From NCBI RefSeq assembly GCF_001468285.1, contig NZ_LNSB01000014.1:34140-98139 (forward strand): 64,000 nt of DNA. Direction: 5' to 3'. Positions 8,553 to 18,000 of this stretch are shown here, piece by piece. The position numbers and the translations under genes were made by a program. The notes beneath the pieces are model-generated. The model did no database searches. It worked only from the letters and a program-made list of their open reading frames with translations, and was not told the DNA's origin. The DNA comes from Sphingopyxis sp. HIX. Its GTDB lineage: Bacteria; Pseudomonadota; Alphaproteobacteria; Sphingomonadales; Sphingomonadaceae. The stretch's first letter is position 1, and each line of letters opens with the position of its first letter.

Positions 8553-10124
8553 ATGTCCTTTGCCCTATCCCCGCGCCGCATGCTCTGCTCGGCCGCCGCC
8601 ATTGCGTTGCTCGGTGCCTGCGCCGCCGCGACGATCCCCGCCGCGACCGCCGAGCCAGCCCCGGCCGCGAAGCCCGCGGAGCAGCGCCCCAATATCCTCG
8701 TCATCCTGATGGACGACCTTGGCGCGCGCGACGTCAGCTATGCCGGGTCCGATTTCTACGAGACGCCGGCGATCGACCAGCTCGCGCGCGACGGCATGCG
8801 ATTCGACAACGCCTATGTCGCCTATCCGCGCTGCACGCCCTCGCGCTATGCGCTCATGACGGGCCGCAACCCAGCGCGCGCGCAAATCCCCGGCGGCAGC
8901 GGCGGCGAGGTGATGGCCGCGTCCGAATATACCATCGCCGAGGCGTTGCACGCCGCGGGCTATGCGACCTTCTTCGTCGGCAAATGGCACCTCGGCAAGA
9001 CGCCCGACGCGATGCCCGAGGCGCAGGGTTTCGACGTCAACATCGGTGGCGGCTCGACGGGCGCGACGGGATCGCACTTCTTTCCTTATAGCGCCGAAAA
9101 GGGCCGCACGATGGGCCCGGGGCTCGAAACCGGCCAGCCCGGCGAATATCTGACCGACCGGTTGACCGACGAGACGATCCGCCTGATCGAGGCGCATCGG
9201 AAAGCCAAGCCCGGCCAGCCCTTCTTTGCCTATCTGTCGCATTATGCGGTGCACACGCCGCTTCAGGCCAAGGCCGAATATCGCGCCAAATTCGCCAAGA
9301 AGCTGGCGGCGATGGGCGGCGCGAAAGCCGACGCCTATCTGGCACGCGACGGCGAGACCAAGAAATATCAGGACAATGTCACCTATGCCGCGATGATTGC
9401 CAGCATGGACGATAGCGTCGCCAAGCTCCGCGCGGCGCTGGGCCGGATGGGCATCGCCGACAATACGGTCATCGTCTTCACGTCCGACCATGGCGGGCTC
9501 AGCAACCGCGGCGTCGGCGGCAACCGCGAGGTCGCGACCAGCAACCTGCCGCTGCGCGCGGGCAAGGGCCATGTCTATGACGGCGGCACGCGCGTACCGA
9601 TGATCGTGCTGTGGCCCGGCCACACCAGGCCGGGCAGCCACAGCGCGGCCTTCGTCAACAACACCGACCATTATCCCTCATGGCTCGAGATGGCCGGTGC
9701 GGCGCTGCAACCCAAGTCGCACGTCGATGGCGTGCCCTATCTGCCGCTGCTCGCAGGCGGCAAGGGCGACCCGGCGCGCGTGACCTATTGGTACAGCCCG
9801 CGTCCGCGCCCCAACCAGACCGGCGACACCGCCGCGGGAGCGGTGCGCGTCGGCGACTGGAAACTTGTGCGCAACTATGACCCGTCGAAGAAGGACGAAT
9901 TGTTCAACCTCGCCGCCGATCCCGGCGAAAACAAGGATCTGGCGACCAGCGATCCGAAGCGCGCCGCGACGATGCGCCAGCAGGTCGACGGATGGCTCGC
10001 CTCGATCGGCGCCGCCAAGCCTCGGCTCGGGCGCGGCGAAGAAAATGACAAGAAGGCCGCGCGCAAGGAAAAGCGCCGCGCCGCAAAGGGCAAGGAAACG
10101 GCGAGGGAGCAGGACGAGGATTGA
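8553..10124 (+). CDS. Lipoprotein sulfatase (arylsulfatase type)
   Basis: Predicted 523-aa sulfatase, the third in the locus and clearly different from the other two. A lipoprotein signal ends 'IALLGAC' (Cys23). 'NILVILMDDLGARDVSY' gives the metal-binding Asp pair. The signature is 'CTPSRYALMTG' (formylglycine precursor Cys94), followed by 'VGKWHLGK' and 'VIVFTSDHGG'. The C-terminal 35 residues are a Lys/Arg/Glu-rich tail that may be disordered. The start at 8553 was chosen for its CGGGAGG ribosome site and lipoprotein signal. It is immediately followed by the aldose-epimerase-like gene. Three dissimilar sulfatases in one cluster argue for a glycan with several sulfation patterns. Confidence 0.92.
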   Translation: MSFALSPRRMLCSAAAIALLGACAAATIPAATAEPAPAAKPAEQRPNILVILMDDLGARDVSYAGSDFYETPAIDQLARDGMRFDNAYVAYPRCTPSRYALMTGRNPARAQIPGGSGGEVMAASEYTIAEALHAAGYATFFVGKWHLGKTPDAMPEAQGFDVNIGGGSTGATGSHFFPYSAEKGRTMGPGLETGQPGEYLTDRLTDETIRLIEAHRKAKPGQPFFAYLSHYAVHTPLQAKAEYRAKFAKKLAAMGGAKADAYLARDGETKKYQDNVTYAAMIASMDDSVAKLRAALGRMGIADNTVIVFTSDHGGLSNRGVGGNREVATSNLPLRAGKGHVYDGGTRVPMIVLWPGHTRPGSHSAAFVNNTDHYPSWLEMAGAALQPKSHVDGVPYLPLLAGGKGDPARVTYWYSPRPRPNQTGDTAAGAVRVGDWKLVRNYDPSKKDELFNLAADPGENKDLATSDPKRAATMRQQVDGWLASIGAAKPRLGRGEENDKKAARKEKRRAAKGKETAREQDED

Positions 10125-10135
10125 GGGCCTGCCGC

Positions 10136-11179
10136 ATGGCGTGTCTCCACCGCATCCTGCTCTTCGCTACCCTGGCCTTGGCGCAATCGGCCGGAAGCGC
10201 CGCGCAGGACGCGCCGGCCGGCTGTCCCGAAAAGGCGCCGGCGGACCTGCTAACGCTGGAAAGCGCCGGCAGCCCGCTCGCCGCGACGATTGCCCCAGGT
10301 GCCGGCGGCGAAATGGTGTCGCTCCGACTTCGCGAGGCAGCGCCTTCGCGCGAGCTTCTGTATCGCGGCGCCAATTTCTGCGCGGCCGACGGTTTCGAGG
10401 GCAAGGCGCCCATCCTGTGGCCGGCAACCGGTCGTACATACCTGCCCGATACGCCCGGACAAAAACCACGGCGCGGCTGGCTGTGGCAGGGCAAGACCTA
10501 TGACATGCCGGTCCACGGCTTCGCGCGCGACCTGCCGTGGCGCGTTGTCGACACAAAGCGCGATGACTCGGAAGCGAGCGTGACGCTCGAACTCGTCGAC
10601 AGCGCCAATACGCGCAACCTCTATCCCTTCGGCTTCCGCTTCCAGCTTCGCTACGTCCTGCGCGGCCGGGTGCTATCGGTCGAACATCGCATTCGCGCGG
10701 CGCCGGACAACAAGGATCCGATGCCCTTCTCGCTCGGCAACCATATCGCCTTCGCACTGCCTTCCTCGGGCGCCACGTTGACGAGCGCGGCAACACGGCG
10801 CCTTTTCCTCGACGCGCAGGCGCGGCCGACCGGCAGGGCCGAACCGATGGCGCCGCTGGCAGGCGCGCCTCTCGCGCCGTTCGCGACCGGCCCCGCGGTT
10901 CCTCTCGCGGGCTACGGCCAGCCTGCAGCGGCGCGCCTCGACTTCGGCGACGGCTTGTCGATCGGGGTCGAACATCGCGGGAGCAAGGCCGCGACCGGCG
11001 ATCCGGTCGGCTTCAACATGTGGGGCGATCTCGAGAAGGGCTTTTTCAGCCCCGAACCCTGGTGGGGAAAACAAGATGCGCTCGCGACAGGTGACGGCGT
11101 CGTCACGCTCGCGCCCGGGGAGGCGTTCGAATGGCGCTTCGACGTCGAGGTATCAAGTCCGCCAGCTGAAAGGAAATAA
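10136..11179 (+). CDS. Exported aldose 1-epimerase-like protein
   Basis: Predicted 347-aa protein of the galactose mutarotase-like fold, which interconverts alpha and beta anomers of aldoses. A signal peptide is present (MACLHRILLFATLALAQSAG). The family pattern is visible in 'ATIAPGAGGEMVSLRL', 'LWPATGRTYLP', the conserved His of 'MPVHGFARDLPW', 'FSLGNHIAFALP' and the C-terminal 'FFSPEPWWGKQDAL'. The ATG at 10136 gives the signal peptide directly; a TTG at 10121 overlapping the upstream stop region is possible. Context suggests it prepares sugars released by the GH3 enzyme and sulfatases. Export is unusual but known for such proteins. Confidence 0.82.
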   Translation: MACLHRILLFATLALAQSAGSAAQDAPAGCPEKAPADLLTLESAGSPLAATIAPGAGGEMVSLRLREAAPSRELLYRGANFCAADGFEGKAPILWPATGRTYLPDTPGQKPRRGWLWQGKTYDMPVHGFARDLPWRVVDTKRDDSEASVTLELVDSANTRNLYPFGFRFQLRYVLRGRVLSVEHRIRAAPDNKDPMPFSLGNHIAFALPSSGATLTSAATRRLFLDAQARPTGRAEPMAPLAGAPLAPFATGPAVPLAGYGQPAAARLDFGDGLSIGVEHRGSKAATGDPVGFNMWGDLEKGFFSPEPWWGKQDALATGDGVVTLAPGEAFEWRFDVEVSSPPAERK

Positions 11180-11209
11180 CAACGCTACGGGGCAAAACAG
11201 GCGAGACGC

Positions 11210-11820
11210 ATGACACGGAACTGGGGAATTCCGACACCGGCCATGCTCGCCTCGACGAAGGCACTTTCCGCATGCGGCGGTGGCGGCAAGAGCAAGTCGC
11301 CACCGGTGACGATCGCGGCGACCGCACCCGTAGCTGGCGGTGAGGCCCGCGCGCTGTCGCGGTCAGCGCCATGGCCAGTAGCGGTACGCAAGGCCGGAAC
11401 CGCAGCTTCACCGTGACCGTCGGCGCGGGCGCTGCCGACCCCGCAGGCATCTATGTCGCGCCAGGCGGCACCGACAGCAATGCCGGCACGGCGACCAGCC
11501 CCTTCCGGACGCACCGCAAGACGCTGCAGACCGTGAATCCCGGGCTAACGATCTTCGTGCGCGGCGGCGAGTATCGAAACAGCAAAATGGATTCGCCCTA
11601 TTCCGGACGCACCGAGGCAAGCCTCGTCCGGATCACGCGCGACGGCACCGCGGCCCAGCCGATCATCTTCCGTCCCTTCGGCAATGAATATGCCAAACTC
11701 GTCAGCGATGTCAGCCGCATCGCGATGCAAGGGGCCGGCTACTGGACCATTCAGGGTTTCGAGATCGCCGGCAACGCCCAGCCGCTGGCGTATATCGCAC
11801 CGACCCGTCGGCCTGGTTAG
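11210..11820 (+). pseudogene. Truncated, frameshifted beta-helix (polysaccharide lyase-like) lipoprotein
   Basis: The frame starting at 11210 encodes a lipoprotein-like N-terminus ('LSACGGGGKSKSPP') and stops at 11416. A second frame running to 11820 carries the start of a right-handed parallel beta-helix domain ('GIYVAPGGTDSNAGTATSPF', 'TIFVRGGEYRNSK', 'YWTIQGFEIAGN'). Proteins of this kind with a 'YVAPGGTDSNAGT' start are normally several hundred residues longer and often cleave or bind polysaccharides. The present copy therefore has both a frameshift (about 11330-11380) and a lost 3' end. The sequence turns A/T-rich just downstream, where the defence island begins, so the truncation probably marks an insertion or deletion boundary. 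Confidence 0.72.
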
Positions 11821-11983
11821 TATCCGCACCCTTCAGATCGGCGTTCGGACCGAAAAAGATGATCCGCCTGCAAATGGTCAGAAGAGACATCGAGTTTCTT
11901 CACTAGTGGATTGATACAAAAAGAGAAAATTGAGCAAATTTTGAAGATGCCCCGGAAAGTGCCCTCGACTTTTTTTGATTGAG

Positions 11984-12003
11984 TGGTTCGAGTCCCGTCA
12001 CGC
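11984..12003 (+). other. tRNA T-arm-like fragment at the island edge
   Basis: The sequence TTCGAGTCCCGTCACGC resembles the T-loop and 3' T-stem of a tRNA or tmRNA, but the 5' half of the T-stem does not pair well and no other tRNA parts are nearby. It sits in the 260-bp A/T-rich gap between the broken beta-helix gene and the STAND gene, where a displaced 3' attachment-site copy would be expected. The gap 11821-12082 otherwise holds no gene I can support. Confidence 0.25.
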
Positions 12004-12082
12004 ATTTCAGATGCCCACCAAGATGCCCGGGCCCCGCAGGTCGCCCTCCACGCCGTGTGATCTATGGCAACGTCCACGGATG

Positions 12083-15000
12083 TCACTCACCCCATCTATG
12101 GATTTCGCGAAAACGGCTGCATATCCGTGAAATCTCGACTTCGAGCCTCTCCGCTTCATCAGGCGTCGCACGCGCGCGCTTGCCGTCGAGTTCCGCCGCG
12201 CGATGGAGAAGCCACCGTCCGAGCGTATCGACGCTGTTTCTCATTCTCTCACGTTTGATGAGCAAAGGTCCGAGACCCCGCTTGACGCGTTCGATGCGGT
12301 GCAGATGGTCATGTTGGTCGAGCACATAAAGGGCCCAGCGGGTGTCTCCACCCTCTTCGTGCCTTCGCCGCCGCGCAATTTCCACATAGATCAGAAGGCT
12401 TTTGTTCGCTTCCGTAAGAAGTTTCCGCAAAAATGCGCGAGGCGCGGTCGCACGCCATCCCGCGCCTCTGTGCCCCTCCTCGTCTCCCCACATGGCAAGT
12501 GAGATTGCAGTTTGATTTCCTGAAGCGCGCCAGCGCCTATCACGGGCGTCGAACTGGAGGTTCATCGAATCGATGCACCGGCCTTCGGGGCGAATGGGCA
12601 CCCCCGACACGGCACCGCGCAGCATGTCGCAATGATCCGACCGCGTCTCGCGTTCGGTGTAGCGGAGCCATCCTTCAAGTTCGAACCCGGGTTCGTTGAA
12701 TGTATGATCGTCACCTGTACCAGGGACCAGAAAATCCATGCGATCGCGCGCAGTCAGCAGCGCTTGACCGAGCGCAAGGGCTGTCTCGGGCGTCACGAGC
12801 GAACTGCGGACATCGACCGCCTGCGTCCTGTCGCCCCAGCGCAGACTAAAGTCGGCCGCAATGACGAGGTCGCTATCGTCTAGGTCGATTTCGGCATCGA
12901 AGACCTCGGACTTTACCGAGAAAATCCATGGATCATGAGGTGGCGCCGCTCCCTTTCTCCGGTGCAGCGTCTCGGGATCGGGTTCTTCGACGTCATCGGT
13001 AGGAGGGTGTCCCCAAAAACGGGCTTCGAACGGCGCCGGTGTCCGAAGATCGCTCAACCATGCTGGCCCGATCGTCGGCATCCTGTCGCCCAGCCAATCT
13101 GCAAAGCTGTTACCATAGCGCCCCGGCTTGGCGAGCGGATGCGTCTCGATCAATTCGCCAAGTGCGCACATCATCCCGTTCCACTCGAGATAATGGGTAA
13201 GCCGCTCGACCATCGGGCGCGCACCATGACGGTTCGAGACGTGACGCTGTTCGGTCTCGATACGTGGCAGCCTCGGCTCTTTGATCCAATGGGTCGTCTC
13301 TTCGCCATAGCCCCAGCGCCCGTGGATCCACCCCTCGATGCGGTCGAGGAAGCTTTCCATATCGATATCGAACAAGGCGGCCGGCGCCTGATACCAGTAA
13401 CGGATCGTATCCATCGTATCAAAATGGAAGGGCCGTTTCTTCTCCTCTTCATGGAAAGCGGCCGCCCTCAGCGAACGATCTTTGCCAACCACCGGTGCGA
13501 ACTGGCTCCGGTTGAGTTTGCGAACATAGTCGCTGTCGACCGGCGACAGCGAAATCGCCTTATTCGCTTCGAGGTCGAGCAAGATCGCCTTGCCCAGTTC
13601 GCGAACAATGAGATGCGGGTCGGATCTCAGGCAGGCGAGAATCTCAGGGACGAAGCGCGCTACGGAGGCCGGCACCGACTGGCTCGCGCGCCATAGCACC
13701 GTCATCAATTGCTCACGCGCGGCATAGAGATAGAAATCCGCCCCGACAAAGTCCCGCTCGTCGGTGACAGCAAGTTGGCGAACAAGATACTCGGTCGCCG
13801 GATCCCCGATTTCGACGAGTAATAATGCAGCGTGCGACGCGCGCCATCGTATCCGCTTATCGACGTCCGCCATCGCCGCAAAGAGGAGGCGCGCGACCGA
13901 CTGGTCACGGTTGTCGAGAATGTCGACACCGACGAAACTTACCGCTGGTGGTTGTCCGGCGCGGTCCGTCACCCGCTTGATAAGAGTATCGAGCAGCGCG
14001 TTGCGATCCTCCGGAGCGGCTCGCGCAGCGATCACGCCGACCAAAGCGAATAGAAGTTCGGCCGAGATGGTCTCGGCATGATAGGCAATCGCCTCAAGAA
14101 CGATAATCGCCTGTGCGTCAGACGGTAATCCCGTCGATTCGAGCAGCGCCTCGAGTGGCCCTGTTTCTTCATATCGCCACTCGAAGAGGTCGCGAAGCGC
14201 GAGCGCGACATAGCCACCGATGCGTTCGCCCGCCCAAAGCTTGACCGGAGGGTAATCGGACCACTCCCTCAGGAGGTCGGGCAAAACTTGACCAAAGTCA
14301 CCCTTTTCTCCCGCTGCCGCCAGCGCGAGGTCGAGGAAGGCAACGCGAAGGTTGCGCGACATGACCCGCGCAGCGATCTTCTGGAACGCATATTTGCTGA
14401 TACCATGCTCCGCCGATCGTGCAGCGTCCAACGCTGCCGCAATGCCCTCCCGACTGGTCAGCGGGGCCTGTGGCGCCGCGGACGCATCATCATCATCATC
14501 ATCATCATCCTGCTCGCTGGCCTCGCGATCCTCGGAACCGAGAGCGAGGAGCGCCCGGCGCTGCGCTTCGGCTTCGGCAAGCGCCGGACTGGTTCGGATG
14601 TCGGCAATGTTGGCGATATCATTCAGCGCATCGGCAAAGCTGTTGAAGTCGCCCGAAAGCAGGCGAGATCGGCTTTCGGCAGCGATCACGGGTTCGGGAA
14701 CCGGCTCGCCGTAGACCATTTGCGACAGCGACGGACGGCTTTCATCGCTCAAGAGCGAAATCGCATAGCGCTGCGCTGGGGTCAGCCGCCGCGCAGCCGG
14801 CGCGGTAAGGAACTCCGGAATGGTGATTTCGTAGCGGGCAACACCGAGTTCATGCCAGCGGCTGATCGCAGCAAGACCCGTTGGAAGATCCCCCGCCGCG
14901 ATCGCGCAGGCGGCACCCTGCCAAGAAAAATCGCCTCCCAGTTCGAGGGTGGCGGCGACCGCGCCCGCGGCATCGCCGATACGCTTTGCCAGGTCGGCAC

Positions 15001-18000
15001 GCTCGGAACGCGTTCCGCCAAGTCCGGCCTCAGCGATGGCGCGGCACGCGGCCATTTCGGCGATCGCCTCAAAATCGACCCCGGCTGTGCGGGCAAGGGC
15101 GGAAGCGAAGAATCCGGCCGCAAGCGCGGGGTCGAGCGGCAGCGCCACGCGCGCGCACTGCGCGAGCAATTTGGCGCGTTCGGACGCGGCGCCGGCGTCG
15201 GTTTCGAACTCCTGCGCGAGTTCGACAAGCCATGCCAGCGCTGCGTCATGTCCGGCGCGCAGCAGCACCAGCGCCGACGCCATCTCGAGCATCGTCTTGT
15301 CGTTCGCTGCGTGCCAGGATTTTAGTGAGGACTTGGCCCCGGCACGCAACCCGGCGAGGTCCGCGCCCGCAAGACCGGCGTGGAAGAGATAGCTGCGCAC
15401 CAAGAGGGTGGTGGCACCGGACTCCCGCGGTCGCGAGTCGTGATCGGGGGCATAGCTGATCGCTTCCGGAAATCGCTCAGCCGCCTCGGCGGGGCTGATT
15501 GTACCGATAAACAGGTCGCGCGTGACCCGCGCGGCCGCCAACATGGTACCGAACACGTTGAGGGTCGTCGCGCGCGTCTCGTTCCAATATTCCTCTGGCG
15601 ATCTCTCCTGCCGAGGAGCGCTCCATGCCGCCCTTCGCCCGGCTGCCGGACGTGGATCCCGCGGAATCGGACGCGGCGGCGGCAGGATATCCTGCAAGAT
15701 GATGGCTTCGCCGTCGATAAGTTCGGTAAGCGCCATCACCCTGACGCGCAGCGCGCCAGCGGTGCGGAGTTGGAACAGGTCATGGGTTTCCGCGAGAACC
15801 GGCATCGGGAAGGCGCGCGCCAGAATCGTCCCGACCGCTGTGCGGAGCGCAGGATCCGCAGCGGCGCGCTCGCACAGGAATAGCAGGGCTTCGTGCCAAC
15901 TCAGCGGTGGCGATTGGCTCGCATGATGATCGACGGGCTTGGACCATTGCTCCGCTGTTGCGCTTGCAAGGCGGTCGAGCGCGCCGCGCAGGATCTGATC
16001 CGCAAAAGTCTCGCCGGCAAGCAGCGCGGCAGCGACCAGTGGCGCGAGCGCACAGGGCGGCCAGTCTCGGGCGATGATCGCCTCGCGCAGCGGCTCGGGC
16101 CGGCGCCCGGCGGCGCCCTGCGCGAGCCGCTGGAAAACCGGGGCAAGACTTTCAAGCGGTGTCCATTGCTGGATACGGTCCATTGCTGCAGCATCGCCAG
16201 CGATCGTCGCATGCGTGAAGACGTCGGCAACGATATCGGACGAGAGAATATCGAACTTGGCGTCGTCCGACAAAGCGGCGTCGCGCAGATGTTCCTGCCA
16301 CCAGCGATAGTCGCCGCGCGCTGCGGCTGGATCGGTTTCGGAGAGCGCCGCGGCGCGTTCGACGCGATAGCGTGCGACGTGCTTGCGGTAACGGCGGCCG
16401 GTCAGGACGAGACGCATCGCAGCATCGGGTTCGAAGCGAACCGACAGGTCGAGATTGTCGACAATCAGGTCGTCCATGATTTTTTGCCGCTTGGTCGCTT
16501 CGGCGGAGGCGATGAGCAAGTTGCACGCCATGCCGATGTCGGCGGCACGCTGGCACGCCCGGAGCGCAAGCGCGAGCCGTCGTGAGCGGATAAATTCGCC
16601 TTCTGCGGCGGAGACATCGGGCGGCATCGGCGCCTGGCCCGTCACCAGTGCATAGAGGTCGTCGAGCTTTCCGGCACTGACGAGCACTTCGCCGAGCGCC
16701 AGCGCCGCATAGGCGTCGCTCTCGGCGCGGGCGGCAAGAATCTCACTTGCCCGACGGAGGAGCGCAGAAGCGCTGTCCTTCGCGCGCTCATCGACGAACG
16801 CCTCGAAATCTTCGTCGGCAAACGACCAGCCGCTCGGATGTGAGACGATCCCGCCAATATCGTTGGCGATGTCCCGCACATCAGCGGTGTTGAGTCCGGC
16901 GATCGCCGCGAGGATGTGGGCGGGGACGGGGCGCGGTAGCCGTGCGAGCGCGCTCAGCATCGGCCAGATACGCGTCGGACCGCCGACCCGTACACCCGCT
17001 TCCTCGACGCGCTTGGCGAAGAGCGGGTCGATCCCGGTCGCCCGCGGCAGCAGCCGTGCAACCGCAAGGTCTTCTTCTTTGTCGCCGAGGCCCTCCACGG
17101 CATAGACGAGCCGGCGAGGATTACCGCCTGTCAGGTCATAAAGAATCGCTCCACTCTGCGGCGACCATTGCGGCTGCCATAGCGCGACCAGATCTGCCGA
17201 TTCCATTTTATCGAGCGGCAAAACCGGAAAGTCGTCGTAGAGGTCGGCGGCCCCGACGTCATCGAGACGTGCGTTGCGACAACTGACCACGATCCGGACG
17301 TTGTCAGGCCAGACCGATGCCGCGGCGAGATCGTCGAGAAAGCAGGGCTCGACCCAATGCTTTGCTCCGATTCGCGCATTGTCGACAGCATCGAAGGCGA
17401 GGACCAGCAGCGCGTCGGGGCCGCGCGCCGCGATGATCTCGCTTGCGGCTGCCACTCGCCGGCGAAACGCCGAAAAGGCGCTGAGGCTCTCATGACGCCG
17501 GATCACAAAGGGAGTGCAAAGCCGTGCGGCAAGTTCGTTACCGAGTTGGGTGAAGGCATGTTCGGGAAGATGCCGCCTCTGGTCCGACGCGAGAAAAAGT
17601 CCGCCGCCATAGCAATCATAGAGGAGAATCTCCGACCCCTCCGGCAGCAGGCGATCGAGCGTGCTGATAAGGCCGGTCTTCCCGCATCCACCGTCCGCCC
17701 TGATCCGCAGGGGTTTGGCGAGCGGTTCTTTCAATCGCCCGGCGAGAACGGCGGCGATGGACCGGGTGAGGAGCGGATTTGGGGGAGAGATGGCCGAGGG
17801 TGCCGGGAAGAAGATTTCTTTCGCGCCTGCTCCCAGCCAGAGCAATATGGACTCGCGCGTGAGCGCACCCATATGCTGGCCCTCGGGCAGCATCAGTTGC
17901 TTGATGTTGTGTTGCAGCCTTCGCGCGTCTTCGCGCGCATCGGCATCGGTCGAGTCCGCAAGACGCCGCACGACCTCCGTATGAAGTTGGAGCCGTGAAA

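Noticed and set aside
11984..12003. Complete tRNA near 12 kb
   Set aside because: Only a T-loop-like stretch is present; the T-stem does not pair and acceptor, D and anticodon arms are absent.
14485..14508. CRISPR-like or HTH-binding repeat
   Set aside because: Simple trinucleotide tract within a coding region. No repeat-spacer array was found anywhere in the window.
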